From JACCZX01 sp963710675 (lineage in GTDB: Bacteria; Pseudomonadota; Gammaproteobacteria; Burkholderiales; Burkholderiaceae_F): a DNA stretch of 64,000 bases. The notes beneath the pieces are model-generated. The model made no database searches. It had not been told where the DNA came from and worked only from the letters and a program-made list of their open reading frames with translations. Positions 43,560-52,604 of this stretch are shown here, piece after piece (position 1 is the first letter of the stretch; the number at the start of each line of letters is the position of its first letter). The DNA lies in the NCBI GenBank assembly GCA_963710675.1, contig CAVQBE010000010.1:40222-104221 (forward strand). Direction: 5' to 3'. The position numbers were made by a program, and so were the translations under genes.

Positions 43560-46349
43560 TTGTCCGCCTCAATCCGGACATCGTCATGCAAGCATATAAA
43601 TGGCGGTCGGTTTTTGTTGCGGCGTGCAGAGGTTCGGGCACACAATGCCCGCGTCCGCGGGCACGACCGCTACAACAATGAGAGGGGACACCTGCTTCTG
43701 CGCAGGCACCAGAATCACACAGTTACCGTTTGGCGGCGGCTCGCGGCGGTCGCGGTGGCTACTTGTGCCACAAATGCAGCACAAGCGCAGACGCCGACGG
43801 ATGTCAGCTTGGACACGGTCATCATCACCGGCTCGCACATCCCGCGCGCGGATATGGAAACCGCGCTGCCAGTCCAGATCATCACGCGTAAAGAGATCGA
43901 ACGCTCGGGGGTAACAACCGCTTCTCAATTGCTCGAGCAAGTGTCCGCCAACGTCAACGGACACAACGACGCGTTGACCGTCGGTGACGCACGTAGCCCC
44001 GGCCTGGCAAGCGCCAACTTGCGCGGTCTTGGCACGGGTATGACCTTGGTGTTGCTCAACGGTCGCCGCCTCGCCAACTATGCGTTTGACGGCGCTACCG
44101 TCGATCTGAATTCGATCCCGTTGTCGGCGATCGATCGTGTCGAAGTTTTGAAGGACGGCGCCTCGGCAATCTACGGCACCGATGCGGTCGCCGGCGTCAT
44201 TAACTTCATTCTGCGCAGGGACTACGCTGGGATCGAGGCAACCGGCTACTACGCCGCCACTCAGCACGGGGGTGGCAACACGAGCCAGGCGATCCTTACG
44301 CTAGGTCACGGCAATCCCGCGACGGATCGCTACAACGTGTTTGCATCGGTCGCCTATCAGAATGATCAACCACTCGCTGCGCGCGACCGGCAATTTGCGA
44401 AGACTGCGTTTCTTCCATCCGAAGGGATCAATGCCTTGAGCCAAAGCACGTTCCCAGCAAATATCCGCACCGGTCGAAGCGTGCTCAACCCCACCGCTCC
44501 ATTCGGCTGCGCACCGCCGACGAGCCTTCCGCTTCCACCCGCGGCGTGCGGCTATGACTTCGCGACCGCGATCGACCTGCTCCCCGCTATCGAGCGCGCC
44601 AGCCTTTTTACGCGCGGGTCATTTCAGTTGAATGCGGTGAATGAAATCTATGCAGAGTACCTGTACGCACGTAATCGCTTTGAAACGCAAGTTGCACCGA
44701 CTCCGGTCGGAGGAAGTCTTGTAGCTGGGCCGCTTTTATATCCTGCCGGTGGACCGTTCTACCCAACCGAGTTTGCGGCCGCCAATGGGCTGTCGGGCGA
44801 TCTGACGCTGGCGTGGCGCGCAATTCCGCTTGGCCCGCGCATCACAGCGGTGACGACCGATACGCATCGCGCGGTTGTCGGGGGAGAGGGCTTGCTTAGC
44901 GGTTGGAACTACAACGCTGCCGCCGTTTACAGCATCAATAGCCAGGAGCATGAATTCAAGAGCGGGTATCTGTATGTCAATCGCTTGATACCGGCAATGG
45001 CTACTGGCTTGATCAACCCATTCGGCCCATCGGGTCCGGCCGGCGACGCGCTGGTGCAGTCAACGCAATATTCGGGCACACCGCACAGGTCGCGAGGCAC
45101 AACATCGCTGATCAATGCGTTCGCTTCGCGAGAGGTCGCGCAGTTACCGGGCGGTCCGGTCGCGCTCGCAGTTGGTCTCGACGCGCGCCACGAGCGTTCC
45201 GAGAACATCTGGGACCCGGCACTGCAGTCAGGCGATCCTTTTCTTGGGGTTGCGCCGCAGACAATCACGGGTAGTCGCAGTGTTTATGCGGTCTTCACTG
45301 AGCTCAATGTGCCAATCGTTCGCACCGTGGATGCGCAGTTGGCGGTTCGTTTCGATCAGTACAGCGACTTCGGCTCGACCACGAATCCGAAAATTGCGGT
45401 GCGCTGGCAACCGATGAAATCGCTTCTGTTGCGAGGCTCATGGGGAACTGGCTTCCGTGCCCCACCGCTCTACGATCTGAACGAACCGAGATTCTTAGGC
45501 GGGATTGCTGAAGGCGTAGTCGATCCGGTCCGTTGCCCGGTGACCGGACTGCTAGACGACTGCGATGGCCTGGTGCCTGTTTTGGTCGGCGGCAACCCCG
45601 ACCTGCAACCGGAAACATCGAAGCAATGGAACGTCGGTGTTGTCTGGGAGCCGACCGTGGGATTGTCACTCGGACTCGACTACTGGAACATCGACCAAAG
45701 GCAGCGGATTGATAACTTTTTTCCGGAATTCGTCATTCAGTCATACGACACGATCGGATCTAGCCGCGTGATCCGCGGGCCAGTCGATCCGAATTTTCCG
45801 AACCTGCCGGGCCCAATTGTCACAATCGACTCGACACTGACAAACATCGCCGCCGTCGAGACTTCCGGGATCGATGTGTGGTTAAGGTATGCCGGACCGA
45901 AGACGGACCTCGGTGCCTTCGGAGCCATCTTGCAAGGTACCTACGTCAGGCAGTGGGATGCCCAGTATGGTGACTTTGGCTCGACGTCTTTCTTAGGGAC
46001 CAATGCAAACGGATTGGCCATTCCGCGCTGGCGCAGCTATCTGTCGCTCAACTGGACGTATGGGGTCTGGGGCGCTACGTTGGCGCAAACATATACCGGG
46101 GGCTACACCGATGAGTTCGCTGATGCTTCAGGAAATACGCGCAAGGTCTCCGCGTTTTCTGTCTGGGATCTACAGGGCACCTACACGGGGTTCGGCGGCT
46201 TACAACTCGCGCTAGGCGTACGCAACTTGTTTGACACTGACCCGCCATTTAGCAATCAGCGCGGATCCCTGCAAATCGGCTACGACCCGCTGCTCGCCAA
46301 CCCGTTGGGTCGACAGTTCTATCTCCGCGCGACATACGCGTTTCGGTGA
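43560..46349 (+). CDS. TonB-dependent outer membrane receptor
   Basis: The product has a plug domain (LDTVIITGSHIPRADMETALPVQIITR, LLEQVSANVNG, NLRGLGTGMTLVLLNGRRLANY, VEVLKDGASAIYGTDAVAGVINF). A long beta-barrel ends in FYLRATYAFR. It should import a large substrate across the outer membrane using TonB energy; the ligand is unknown. The start is unsure: the frame is open from a TTG at 43560, but the signal peptide (VWRRLAAVAVATCATNAAQA) lies near 43730, and the nearest ATG (43678) is out of frame by one base. A small indel near 43690 would give a 890-residue receptor with a normal start. Confidence 0.88.
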   Translation: MSASIRTSSCKHINGGRFLLRRAEVRAHNARVRGHDRYNNERGHLLLRRHQNHTVTVWRRLAAVAVATCATNAAQAQTPTDVSLDTVIITGSHIPRADMETALPVQIITRKEIERSGVTTASQLLEQVSANVNGHNDALTVGDARSPGLASANLRGLGTGMTLVLLNGRRLANYAFDGATVDLNSIPLSAIDRVEVLKDGASAIYGTDAVAGVINFILRRDYAGIEATGYYAATQHGGGNTSQAILTLGHGNPATDRYNVFASVAYQNDQPLAARDRQFAKTAFLPSEGINALSQSTFPANIRTGRSVLNPTAPFGCAPPTSLPLPPAACGYDFATAIDLLPAIERASLFTRGSFQLNAVNEIYAEYLYARNRFETQVAPTPVGGSLVAGPLLYPAGGPFYPTEFAAANGLSGDLTLAWRAIPLGPRITAVTTDTHRAVVGGEGLLSGWNYNAAAVYSINSQEHEFKSGYLYVNRLIPAMATGLINPFGPSGPAGDALVQSTQYSGTPHRSRGTTSLINAFASREVAQLPGGPVALAVGLDARHERSENIWDPALQSGDPFLGVAPQTITGSRSVYAVFTELNVPIVRTVDAQLAVRFDQYSDFGSTTNPKIAVRWQPMKSLLLRGSWGTGFRAPPLYDLNEPRFLGGIAEGVVDPVRCPVTGLLDDCDGLVPVLVGGNPDLQPETSKQWNVGVVWEPTVGLSLGLDYWNIDQRQRIDNFFPEFVIQSYDTIGSSRVIRGPVDPNFPNLPGPIVTIDSTLTNIAAVETSGIDVWLRYAGPKTDLGAFGAILQGTYVRQWDAQYGDFGSTSFLGTNANGLAIPRWRSYLSLNWTYGVWGATLAQTYTGGYTDEFADASGNTRKVSAFSVWDLQGTYTGFGGLQLALGVRNLFDTDPPFSNQRGSLQIGYDPLLANPLGRQFYLRATYAFR

Positions 46350-46444
46350 GCAGCTGGCCTCGAAGGCTTGACGGTTCAGTGTCTGCGCGGTGCCACACTT
46401 GTACTATTCGATTCCGCTCCAACAAAAGCCGGCAGGGGTAGCCG

Positions 46445-46999
46445 ATGGGCGATGTGACCGAGCTATTGAAGCGCGTGCGACAGCACGACCGCGCTGCACT
46501 CGATGAACTGGTCACGATGATGTATCCGGACTTGCATCGCATGGCGCGCAACCGGCTGGCGCAGAACGACACGATCACACTGCTTGATACGACTTCAATG
46601 GTGCATGAAGTCTATCTGCGCCTGTCTGGAGCGGGACGGATCGATGCGCAGTCGCGCCCGCAGTTCATCGTCTATGCCGCGCAGATCCTGCGTTCGGTGA
46701 TGGTGGATTTTGCACGCAAGCGGCGGGCCGAGCGGCGCGGCGGTGGACAGGCCAACGTCACGCTGTCTGATGAACTCGCGGCCGGCCTCGGCGGGACCGA
46801 TGAGGACATCGAACGCGTCAATGATGCGCTCGACGAGCTGGCCGAAACCGACCCACGCCTCAAGCATGTGGTGGAGATGAAGTATTTCGGCGGCTTCAGC
46901 GATCAGGAGATCGCCGAGGCACTCGACGTCACGGACCGCACGGTGCGGCGCGACTGGGAGCGCGCACGCCTCTTGTTGTCGGTGACATTAAGGAAATAG
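46445..46999 (+). CDS. ECF-type RNA polymerase sigma factor
   Basis: The 184-residue protein has sigma region 2 (YPDLHRMARNRL, TSMVHEVYLRL) and region 4 with the recognition helix (GFSDQEIAEALDVTDRTVRRDW). The sequence type, with MVHEVYLRL and MVDFARKRRAERRGG, is the TIGR02999 subfamily, often found beside Ser/Thr kinases with TPR tails. No anti-sigma gene of known family is adjacent. GGCAGGGGT just before the ATG provides the ribosome-binding site. Confidence 0.92.
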   Translation: MGDVTELLKRVRQHDRAALDELVTMMYPDLHRMARNRLAQNDTITLLDTTSMVHEVYLRLSGAGRIDAQSRPQFIVYAAQILRSVMVDFARKRRAERRGGGQANVTLSDELAAGLGGTDEDIERVNDALDELAETDPRLKHVVEMKYFGGFSDQEIAEALDVTDRTVRRDWERARLLLSVTLRK

Positions 47000-47160
47000 T
47001 CAGCGGCTTCGGCAACGAAGCTGGCTGGGCAAGCCGCAAACCGCTCCTGTCCGCTTCGCCGAGTGTTCCGCGTCTTTGAGTACAGACACCCAGCCCGTGG
47101 GTTCTGCAGTCCCAAGCGCGAGCCGCAGGACTGATTCATTCAAGTACTCGGAGCGCCAAA

Positions 47161-47427
47161 ATGACAGCCTTGCAAATGAACAGTGCCGTGGCAGTTGCCG
47201 ATACGTTCAGCTATCCATCCGTCCAAGCTACGTCACCGCGGCTTAATGATCTGCGCGGGTTCGTTTCCGCACCGTCGACGGTTTCATTGCCAATTGACAA
47301 GCCAACCGCAGTTACTGGAATCAAGTTTTGTGCGGTTGATTCGAAGGCGCGGATTCTCTGTGGGTTGCTAGCGGGTTTCGCTGCCATCGCATCGATCGCG
47401 GGGACAGTCGTGCTAATGGTGAGCTAG
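47161..47427 (+). CDS. Small protein with C-terminal membrane helix, unknown function
   Basis: The 88-residue product is polar for about 60 residues and then hydrophobic (ILCGLLAGFAAIASIAGTVVLMV), so it probably sits in the inner membrane by its C-terminal end. GGAG eight bases before the ATG supports translation. It lies 160 bases downstream of the sigma factor on the same strand, a place where membrane anti-sigma factors are found, but no anti-sigma motif is seen. Existence is moderately supported. Confidence 0.5.
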   Translation: MTALQMNSAVAVADTFSYPSVQATSPRLNDLRGFVSAPSTVSLPIDKPTAVTGIKFCAVDSKARILCGLLAGFAAIASIAGTVVLMVS

Positions 47428-47464
47428 CTTTGCGCATGCCCAGGGCAAAATGCGGGAACTAGGT

Positions 47465-48388
47465 CTAATGCCGCACTTCTTCGTCGACCGTTGCATTGCT
47501 CGAGTTGCCGCTCGAGCTTGCAAACAGATGCGCCACATCGACGGGATCGAAAGAATACGTGCGCCCGCAGAATTCACAGGTGACACTGACTGAACCTTGC
47601 TCGGCGATGATCGAATCGACCTCGTCCTGTCCGAGTGAGAGCAGCATTTTCGCAATTCGCTCGCGCGAGCACGTGCATTGAAAGCGCGGAGTCAGCGGCT
47701 GATAGTGCTCAAGCGACTCCTGCCAGAACAGCCGATGCACTACATTCTCGGGTGGGAGATCCAGCAGTTCTTCAGATGTGACAGTGCGTGCAAGTGCAAG
47801 CAAGTGCTCCCACGTTGCATGGTTGGGTTGCACAGTCTCTGCCGCGCCGTCGTTGGGTAACCGTTGCAGTAGCAATCCCGCAACCGTCGCGTCGCTTGAA
47901 GCCAGCCACAGTCGCGTCTCGAGCTGCTCGCTTTGGCGCATGTACGTCTGTAGCACCTCTGCAACGGTGTCACCTTCAATAGCCACGATTCCTTGATACG
48001 GCTGTTGGCCAGGCAGCGGATCCTTTGGATCGAGCGTGATCGAGAATCGACCGCGCCCATTGCGATTCATCAGATCGCGCAGCGGAATTTCATCGGCAAC
48101 CGGTTCGTCCCGTACCTTCGCCGTCGCGCGGAGTGCAAGGTCGGACTGACATTCAACAACAAGCAGCTGCAACGGGCCGTCGCCGTAGATTTGCATCACC
48201 AGCGCTCCGTTGAATTTGATATTGCTTGCGAGCAACGCGGCCGCGGCGACCATTTCGCCCAGCACCCGCATCACCGCAGGCGGATAGCGACGATGCGCTG
48301 TGATGTCGCGCCACGCGTCGGCCATCTGCACAAGCTCTCCTCGGACGCGTGCTCCCGTAAACGAAAACTTCAACAGCTGATCCGGCAT
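47465..48388 (-). CDS. hslO: Redox-regulated chaperone Hsp33
   Basis: Hsp33 is a cytosolic holdase activated when oxidation releases its zinc. The 307-residue protein has the four zinc cysteines in family spacing, Cys238 and Cys240 (CTC) and Cys271 and Cys274 (CEFC). The substrate-binding domain is conserved, including NRNGRGRFSITLDP. The start at 48388 lies 20 bases after the carbonic-anhydrase gene on the same strand. A 10-base direct repeat brackets the start codon (see findings). Confidence 0.95.
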   Translation of the reverse strand: MPDQLLKFSFTGARVRGELVQMADAWRDITAHRRYPPAVMRVLGEMVAAAALLASNIKFNGALVMQIYGDGPLQLLVVECQSDLALRATAKVRDEPVADEIPLRDLMNRNGRGRFSITLDPKDPLPGQQPYQGIVAIEGDTVAEVLQTYMRQSEQLETRLWLASSDATVAGLLLQRLPNDGAAETVQPNHATWEHLLALARTVTSEELLDLPPENVVHRLFWQESLEHYQPLTPRFQCTCSRERIAKMLLSLGQDEVDSIIAEQGSVSVTCEFCGRTYSFDPVDVAHLFASSSGNSSNATVDEEVRH

Positions 48389-48408
48389 GACAGCTGATCG
48401 GTGGCCGG

Positions 48409-48933
48409 TCAGTCGATGCGTTTCAAATCGCGCCGATAGGAAACCGCGCGCCGTACATAACTGTCCGCATCGCGATTCATGCGCTCGATATGCGCGGGTT
48501 CGAGTTGGCGCAAGACTTTCGCCGGCGAGCCGACCACCAGAGAACCGTCCGGAATCTGTTTGCCTTCGGTAACCAACGCACCGGCACCGATCAGGCAGTT
48601 GCGCCCGATCACCGCTCCATTCAACACGATGGCCTGAATGCCGATCAGGCTGCCATCACCGATCGTGCAACCATGCAACATCACTTGATGGCCTACTGTC
48701 ACCCGGCGGCCGATGGTCAGCGGAAATCCCGGATCCGCGTGCAGCACCGAAGCCTCCTGCACATTGCTGTCGTCGCCGATCTCGATCGGCTCGTTGTCAC
48801 CGCGCAGCGTTGCATACGGCCAGATGCTGACGCGTGCCCCAAGAATGACGGTGCCGATCAACGTGGCCGTGTCGAATACGTAAGCGCTGGGGTCGATTTG
48901 TGGGACACGATCGCCCAATTGGTAGATGCCCAT
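48409..48933 (-). CDS. Gamma-carbonic anhydrase family protein
   Basis: The 174-residue product is a left-handed beta-helix of hexapeptide repeats with the three zinc-binding histidine positions (VLHADPG, VGHQVMLHGC). It resembles the YrdA/PaaY group of gamma-type carbonic anhydrase-like proteins; not all members show the activity. It is likely cotranscribed with hslO, 20 bases downstream. Confidence 0.9.
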   Translation of the reverse strand: MGIYQLGDRVPQIDPSAYVFDTATLIGTVILGARVSIWPYATLRGDNEPIEIGDDSNVQEASVLHADPGFPLTIGRRVTVGHQVMLHGCTIGDGSLIGIQAIVLNGAVIGRNCLIGAGALVTEGKQIPDGSLVVGSPAKVLRQLEPAHIERMNRDADSYVRRAVSYRRDLKRID

Positions 48934-49091
48934 CGTCCAAGTTTAACGGGCCCGGTAGCACGCATGATTTGTCAAGGTTCGTCGCCACTAACTTGACCCA
49001 TAAAGGCGCGGATTAGGCCGAGCGCGCGTCGCACCCAAGGGGGATCGAATCGAATCGGAGACCGATACAGTGCTGTCAACTAGGAGGCACG

Positions 49092-49451
49092 ATGAATTGG
49101 GCAACGTTGCTGTACGCACCCGTTGGTGACTTACTGTGGAAGAAAAAGCAGGACTTGCGCCTGCGCGAAACCAACAAGCCGGCGATCGGCGCAACGATTT
49201 GCTGCTCTGGCATGCGGATGTCGGTGCAGGCCGGTCTAAGTGACGATTTGTGGCACTGGCTGGTCAGTCTGGGCTGGCGCGAGCTGGCGCCGGGCGAAAA
49301 CCGCCTGCAGCTCAAACCGCTGCCAACAGCGCTCGTGACTAGGCTATTCGACTCGCAGCCTGCAGAGTACGAGCGCGTTTTGATGAACGCGATTCGGCAA
49401 ATCACGCGCCGTTCGTCGTCAAAGCCGGCTGAGCGCGCGTCGGTTTCTTAG
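49092..49451 (+). CDS. Unknown protein, first of two tandem paralogues
   Basis: The 119-residue product starts MNWATLLYAPVGDLLWKKKQ after a strong ribosome-binding site (AGGAGG, nine bases upstream). Its middle (SGMRMSVQAGLSDDLWHWLV, then LGWREL and LPTALVTRLFD) aligns with GDIRMTARSGMSDELWRWLL, EGWREV and IPTAYVTRLID of the protein at 49539. No signal peptide or membrane helix is apparent. I do not know the family. The shared core of about 45 residues suggests a small domain of its own. Confidence 0.7.
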   Translation: MNWATLLYAPVGDLLWKKKQDLRLRETNKPAIGATICCSGMRMSVQAGLSDDLWHWLVSLGWRELAPGENRLQLKPLPTALVTRLFDSQPAEYERVLMNAIRQITRRSSSKPAERASVS

Positions 49452-49538
49452 AGAAAATCAACATTTCCTCTAACAGATTCGGGGGATACGGCGCGGTAGA
49501 ACCGACGCTAAAGTCCGCGGATCGTTGGAGGTTGTATT

Positions 49539-49940
49539 TTGGAACTCGATTTCGTTGCGCACGTCCGCGACCAAGTTCGAACGTTGCTGAGGATCCGGTG
49601 CGAGCGGGACATTCCGTCGGAAAGCAGCAAGCCGACCTTCGGCGCCAAGCTGTTTCGCGGCGACATACGGATGACCGCCCGCTCCGGCATGAGCGATGAA
49701 CTTTGGCGGTGGCTGCTTGACGAAGGTTGGCGCGAAGTGCCTGTGCGCATAGATCGGCGCCGCTACAAAGATATCCCTACGGCATACGTCACTCGACTGA
49801 TCGATGCAGTGGCCGACGGTGAGCGCGCTCGTGTGATGGAAGTTGCGATTGCCAACGCACAATATCGGCCGCGAATGACACGCGACGGCCGTATCATCCC
49901 AGTGCGAAAAGATCGGGGCGCGAAGGGCGATCAGCCTTAA
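49539..49940 (+). CDS. Unknown protein, second of two tandem paralogues
   Basis: The 133-residue product is read from a TTG at 49539 preceded by GGAGG. It carries the same core as the gene at 49092 (RMTARSGMSDELWRWLLDEG, VTRLIDAV) between a different N-terminus and a basic C-terminus (RKDRGAKGDQP). No in-frame ATG lies before the shared core, so TTG is accepted. Its end overlaps the end of the convergent acyl-CoA ligase gene by four bases. Function unknown. Confidence 0.68.
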   Translation: MELDFVAHVRDQVRTLLRIRCERDIPSESSKPTFGAKLFRGDIRMTARSGMSDELWRWLLDEGWREVPVRIDRRRYKDIPTAYVTRLIDAVADGERARVMEVAIANAQYRPRMTRDGRIIPVRKDRGAKGDQP

Positions 49941-51601
49941 GCTTTGCTGCTAGCGCGATCTTTCTCGCGCGTTTTCTCCATCTCCCGCAACACTCTTCGC
50001 TGTATCTTGCCGGTCGTTGTCATCGGCAGCTCGCCGATGAATTCGATTTCTTTCGGATACTCGTAGGGTGCCAGCTTGCCACGCACGTGTAGCTGCAATT
50101 CTTCGATCAATTGCGATGATGCGTCATATCCCGCAGCGAGTACGACGAAGGCTTTGACCACTGCACCGCGCTCGCTATCGGGCTTGGGCACGACCGCCGC
50201 ATTTGCGACCGCTGGATGCTTGACGAGGCAGTTTTCGATTTCGCTAGGTCCGATGCGATAACCCGCCGCCTTGAACATGTCGTCGGCTCGGCCCTGGTAC
50301 CACAGGTAGCCATCGCCGTCCGCGCTCGCGAGATCGCCGGTGCGGCACCAATCGCCGCTGAATTTCTTGCGAGTCGCGTCGGCGTTTCGCCAGTACTCGA
50401 GAAAGAAAATCGGATCCAGATCGCCGTGAATGTCGCGCCGATGGATCGCTACCTCCCCGATCTCGCCTGAAGCCACATTGTTTCCCGCATCGTCGATGAC
50501 GGCGACTCGATGGCCAGGATACGGGCGGCCCATGCTGCCGGCGCGAGCGGGCCATTTCTGATGCGAGTTACCGACGATGTAATTCATTTCGGTCTGGCCG
50601 AACATTTCATTGACTGTCACGCCCAGCGAATCGCGACACCAATCGAACACCGTTTGACCCACGGCCTCTCCGGCGCTCATCAAGGAACGCAGCTTTAACT
50701 GATACGTCGCGCGCGGTTCTGGGATCGACTTCATCATCATTTTCAGAGCGGTTGGAAACAGGAATGCGTTGGTCACTCCGTGCCGCTGCATCAACTCGAA
50801 CGCACGCTCGGCACCAAAGCGGCCGCGATAACCGACGATCGGAAATCCGAAGTACATCGTCGGCAGCAGCGCGTCCATCAGGCCTCCGGTCCACGCCCAA
50901 TCCGCAGGCGACCAGAACACATCGCCGGGTTGCGGAAACCAGTTGTGGGACGCGACAAAGCCCGGCAGGTTGCCGATCAGCGCGCGATGCGGCATCAGCG
51001 CGCCCTTTGGCGGGCCGGTCGTCCCACTGGTGTAAATCAACAGCGCCGGATCCTCGGCCAGCGTAGTTGCCGGCAAGTAAGAATCGCGATGGCGCCCGAG
51101 CAGAGAATTCCACGCGTGCCAGACGGCGTTCGTGCTCGAGTCGCCGACGACGATCAGATGACGCAGATTGGGACAGCGCGCATGCACTTCCTCGATCGAG
51201 GCGAGCGCAGTTGCGTCGACAATTGCTACGACCGCCTCGCTATCCTGCAGCCGGTATTCAAGAGCGTCGGGGCCGAATAACAAAGACAGCGGCATTGCCA
51301 CCGCGCCCATTTGGTAAACGGCGATGTGTGCGATCGCAGTTTCCGGGCACTGCGGCAATACGATTGCGACACGCTGTCCGCGTTCGACGCCGAGTGACTG
51401 CAGTGCGTTCGACAGGCGATTCGCATCGGCTTGCAGCGCTGCGTAAGTGAACGACGCGCGCAATCCCGTTTCGTCTTCGTAGTGCAGCGCGATGCGCGTG
51501 GTCTCCTGCGACCACCGGCGGCAGCACGCTTCCGCGATGTTGAATTCGCGCGGTACATACCAGCGAAAGTTGTCGTACAGCGCGCGGTACTGGTCGCGCA
51601 T
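49937..51601 (-). CDS. AMP-forming acyl-CoA synthetase
   Basis: The 554-residue enzyme activates a carboxylic acid with ATP and CoA. It has the P-loop YTSGTTGPPKG, the adenylate motif FGQTEMNYIVGN, GDWCRTGDLA, the hinge with KAAGYRIGPSEIE and the C-terminal lysine motif MTTTGKIQRR. It resembles medium-chain acyl-CoA or acetyl-CoA-synthetase-like ligases; substrate not assigned. ATG 51601 is chosen; the frame is open to a TTG 12 bases earlier. The reading frame is intact. Confidence 0.92.
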   Translation of the reverse strand: MRDQYRALYDNFRWYVPREFNIAEACCRRWSQETTRIALHYEDETGLRASFTYAALQADANRLSNALQSLGVERGQRVAIVLPQCPETAIAHIAVYQMGAVAMPLSLLFGPDALEYRLQDSEAVVAIVDATALASIEEVHARCPNLRHLIVVGDSSTNAVWHAWNSLLGRHRDSYLPATTLAEDPALLIYTSGTTGPPKGALMPHRALIGNLPGFVASHNWFPQPGDVFWSPADWAWTGGLMDALLPTMYFGFPIVGYRGRFGAERAFELMQRHGVTNAFLFPTALKMMMKSIPEPRATYQLKLRSLMSAGEAVGQTVFDWCRDSLGVTVNEMFGQTEMNYIVGNSHQKWPARAGSMGRPYPGHRVAVIDDAGNNVASGEIGEVAIHRRDIHGDLDPIFFLEYWRNADATRKKFSGDWCRTGDLASADGDGYLWYQGRADDMFKAAGYRIGPSEIENCLVKHPAVANAAVVPKPDSERGAVVKAFVVLAAGYDASSQLIEELQLHVRGKLAPYEYPKEIEFIGELPMTTTGKIQRRVLREMEKTREKDRASSKA

Positions 51602-51677
51602 CGGCGTCTCCAACCAAGGGCTTCAAAAACTCGTTCCTATAATCGCCGAACACTCGCGCAGGCGCAAACGCCCACTA

Positions 51678-52604
51678 ATGACGCCGTCACGGTCCCGATT
51701 CATCGATGTTCGTCGGCTGCGCTATCACCTGCGTGAATGGGGTGACGCCGAGGCTGATGCCGCGAACACACTGATCATGTTGCACGGCTGGATGGATGTT
51801 TCGGCGTCGTTCCAGTTCGTCGTCGATGCGCTTGGTCGAGGTTGGCGAGTCGTTGCTCCGGATTGGCGGGGGTTTGGTCAGACCGATCGCACACCCGCAG
51901 ACTGCTACTGGTACCCGGATTACCTGGCGGATCTTGAATTCATTCTGGACGACGTGGTTGGTCAGCAGTTGGCGTGGCTGGTAGGTCACAGCATGGGTGC
52001 CAACGTCGCGCTGATGTACGCCGGAGCGCGGCCGGAACGCGTGAGTGCGGTCGTCAATCTGGAAGGCTTTGGTTTGCGTCCGACGCATCCCGAGCAGGCG
52101 CCGGGTCGTTACGCGCAATGGATCGATCAGCTGAAGCAGGGCGGCCTGCTGCGTGATTATGCGTCGCAAGAGGAGGTCGCAGCCCGGCTGATGAAGAACA
52201 ATCCACGGCTGCCTGCCGAACGCGCAGCGTTTCTTGCGCAGCATTGGTCGGAGCCGGATGGCGCGGGACGCTTCCGCATCGCCGGCGACCCCGCGCATCG
52301 CATCGTCAATCCGATGCTGTATCGAATCGACGAAGTGCTTGCGTGCTGGCGCAGCGTCGAGTGCCCTGTGCTGTGGGTGCAGGCAGCGCAGACCGATGTG
52401 CTGCAACACGTCGGCGCGGATCGCGATGCGGCGCTGAAGGAAATCGAGACTCGAAAGGCCGCGTTGCGCAACGTAAAGAGCGCGGTTGTCGAGGACGCGG
52501 GTCACATGTTGCATCATGATCAACCGCGAGAAGTCGCGCGGCTGATCGAAGAGTTCGTGCGAGGCAATCAAGTCAACCGCACTAGAATGGCGGATGCTCA
52601 ATAG
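51678..52604 (+). CDS. Alpha/beta hydrolase
   Basis: The 308-residue protein has the oxyanion region LHGWMDVSASF, the nucleophile elbow GHSMG, and a late histidine (DAGHMLHHDQP), the classic Ser-Asp-His hydrolase fold. The cap contains RYAQWIDQLKQGG. Substrate unknown. ATG 51678 matches the family start; the open frame upstream overlaps the divergent acyl-CoA ligase gene. The end overlaps the rnm gene by 11 bases. Confidence 0.88.
   Translation: MTPSRSRFIDVRRLRYHLREWGDAEADAANTLIMLHGWMDVSASFQFVVDALGRGWRVVAPDWRGFGQTDRTPADCYWYPDYLADLEFILDDVVGQQLAWLVGHSMGANVALMYAGARPERVSAVVNLEGFGLRPTHPEQAPGRYAQWIDQLKQGGLLRDYASQEEVAARLMKNNPRLPAERAAFLAQHWSEPDGAGRFRIAGDPAHRIVNPMLYRIDEVLACWRSVECPVLWVQAAQTDVLQHVGADRDAALKEIETRKAALRNVKSAVVEDAGHMLHHDQPREVARLIEEFVRGNQVNRTRMADAQ

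Noticed and set aside
51687..52601. 304-codon minus-strand open frame opposite the alpha/beta hydrolase
   Set aside because: Antisense to a gene with clear motifs; no recognisable domain or ribosome-binding site.
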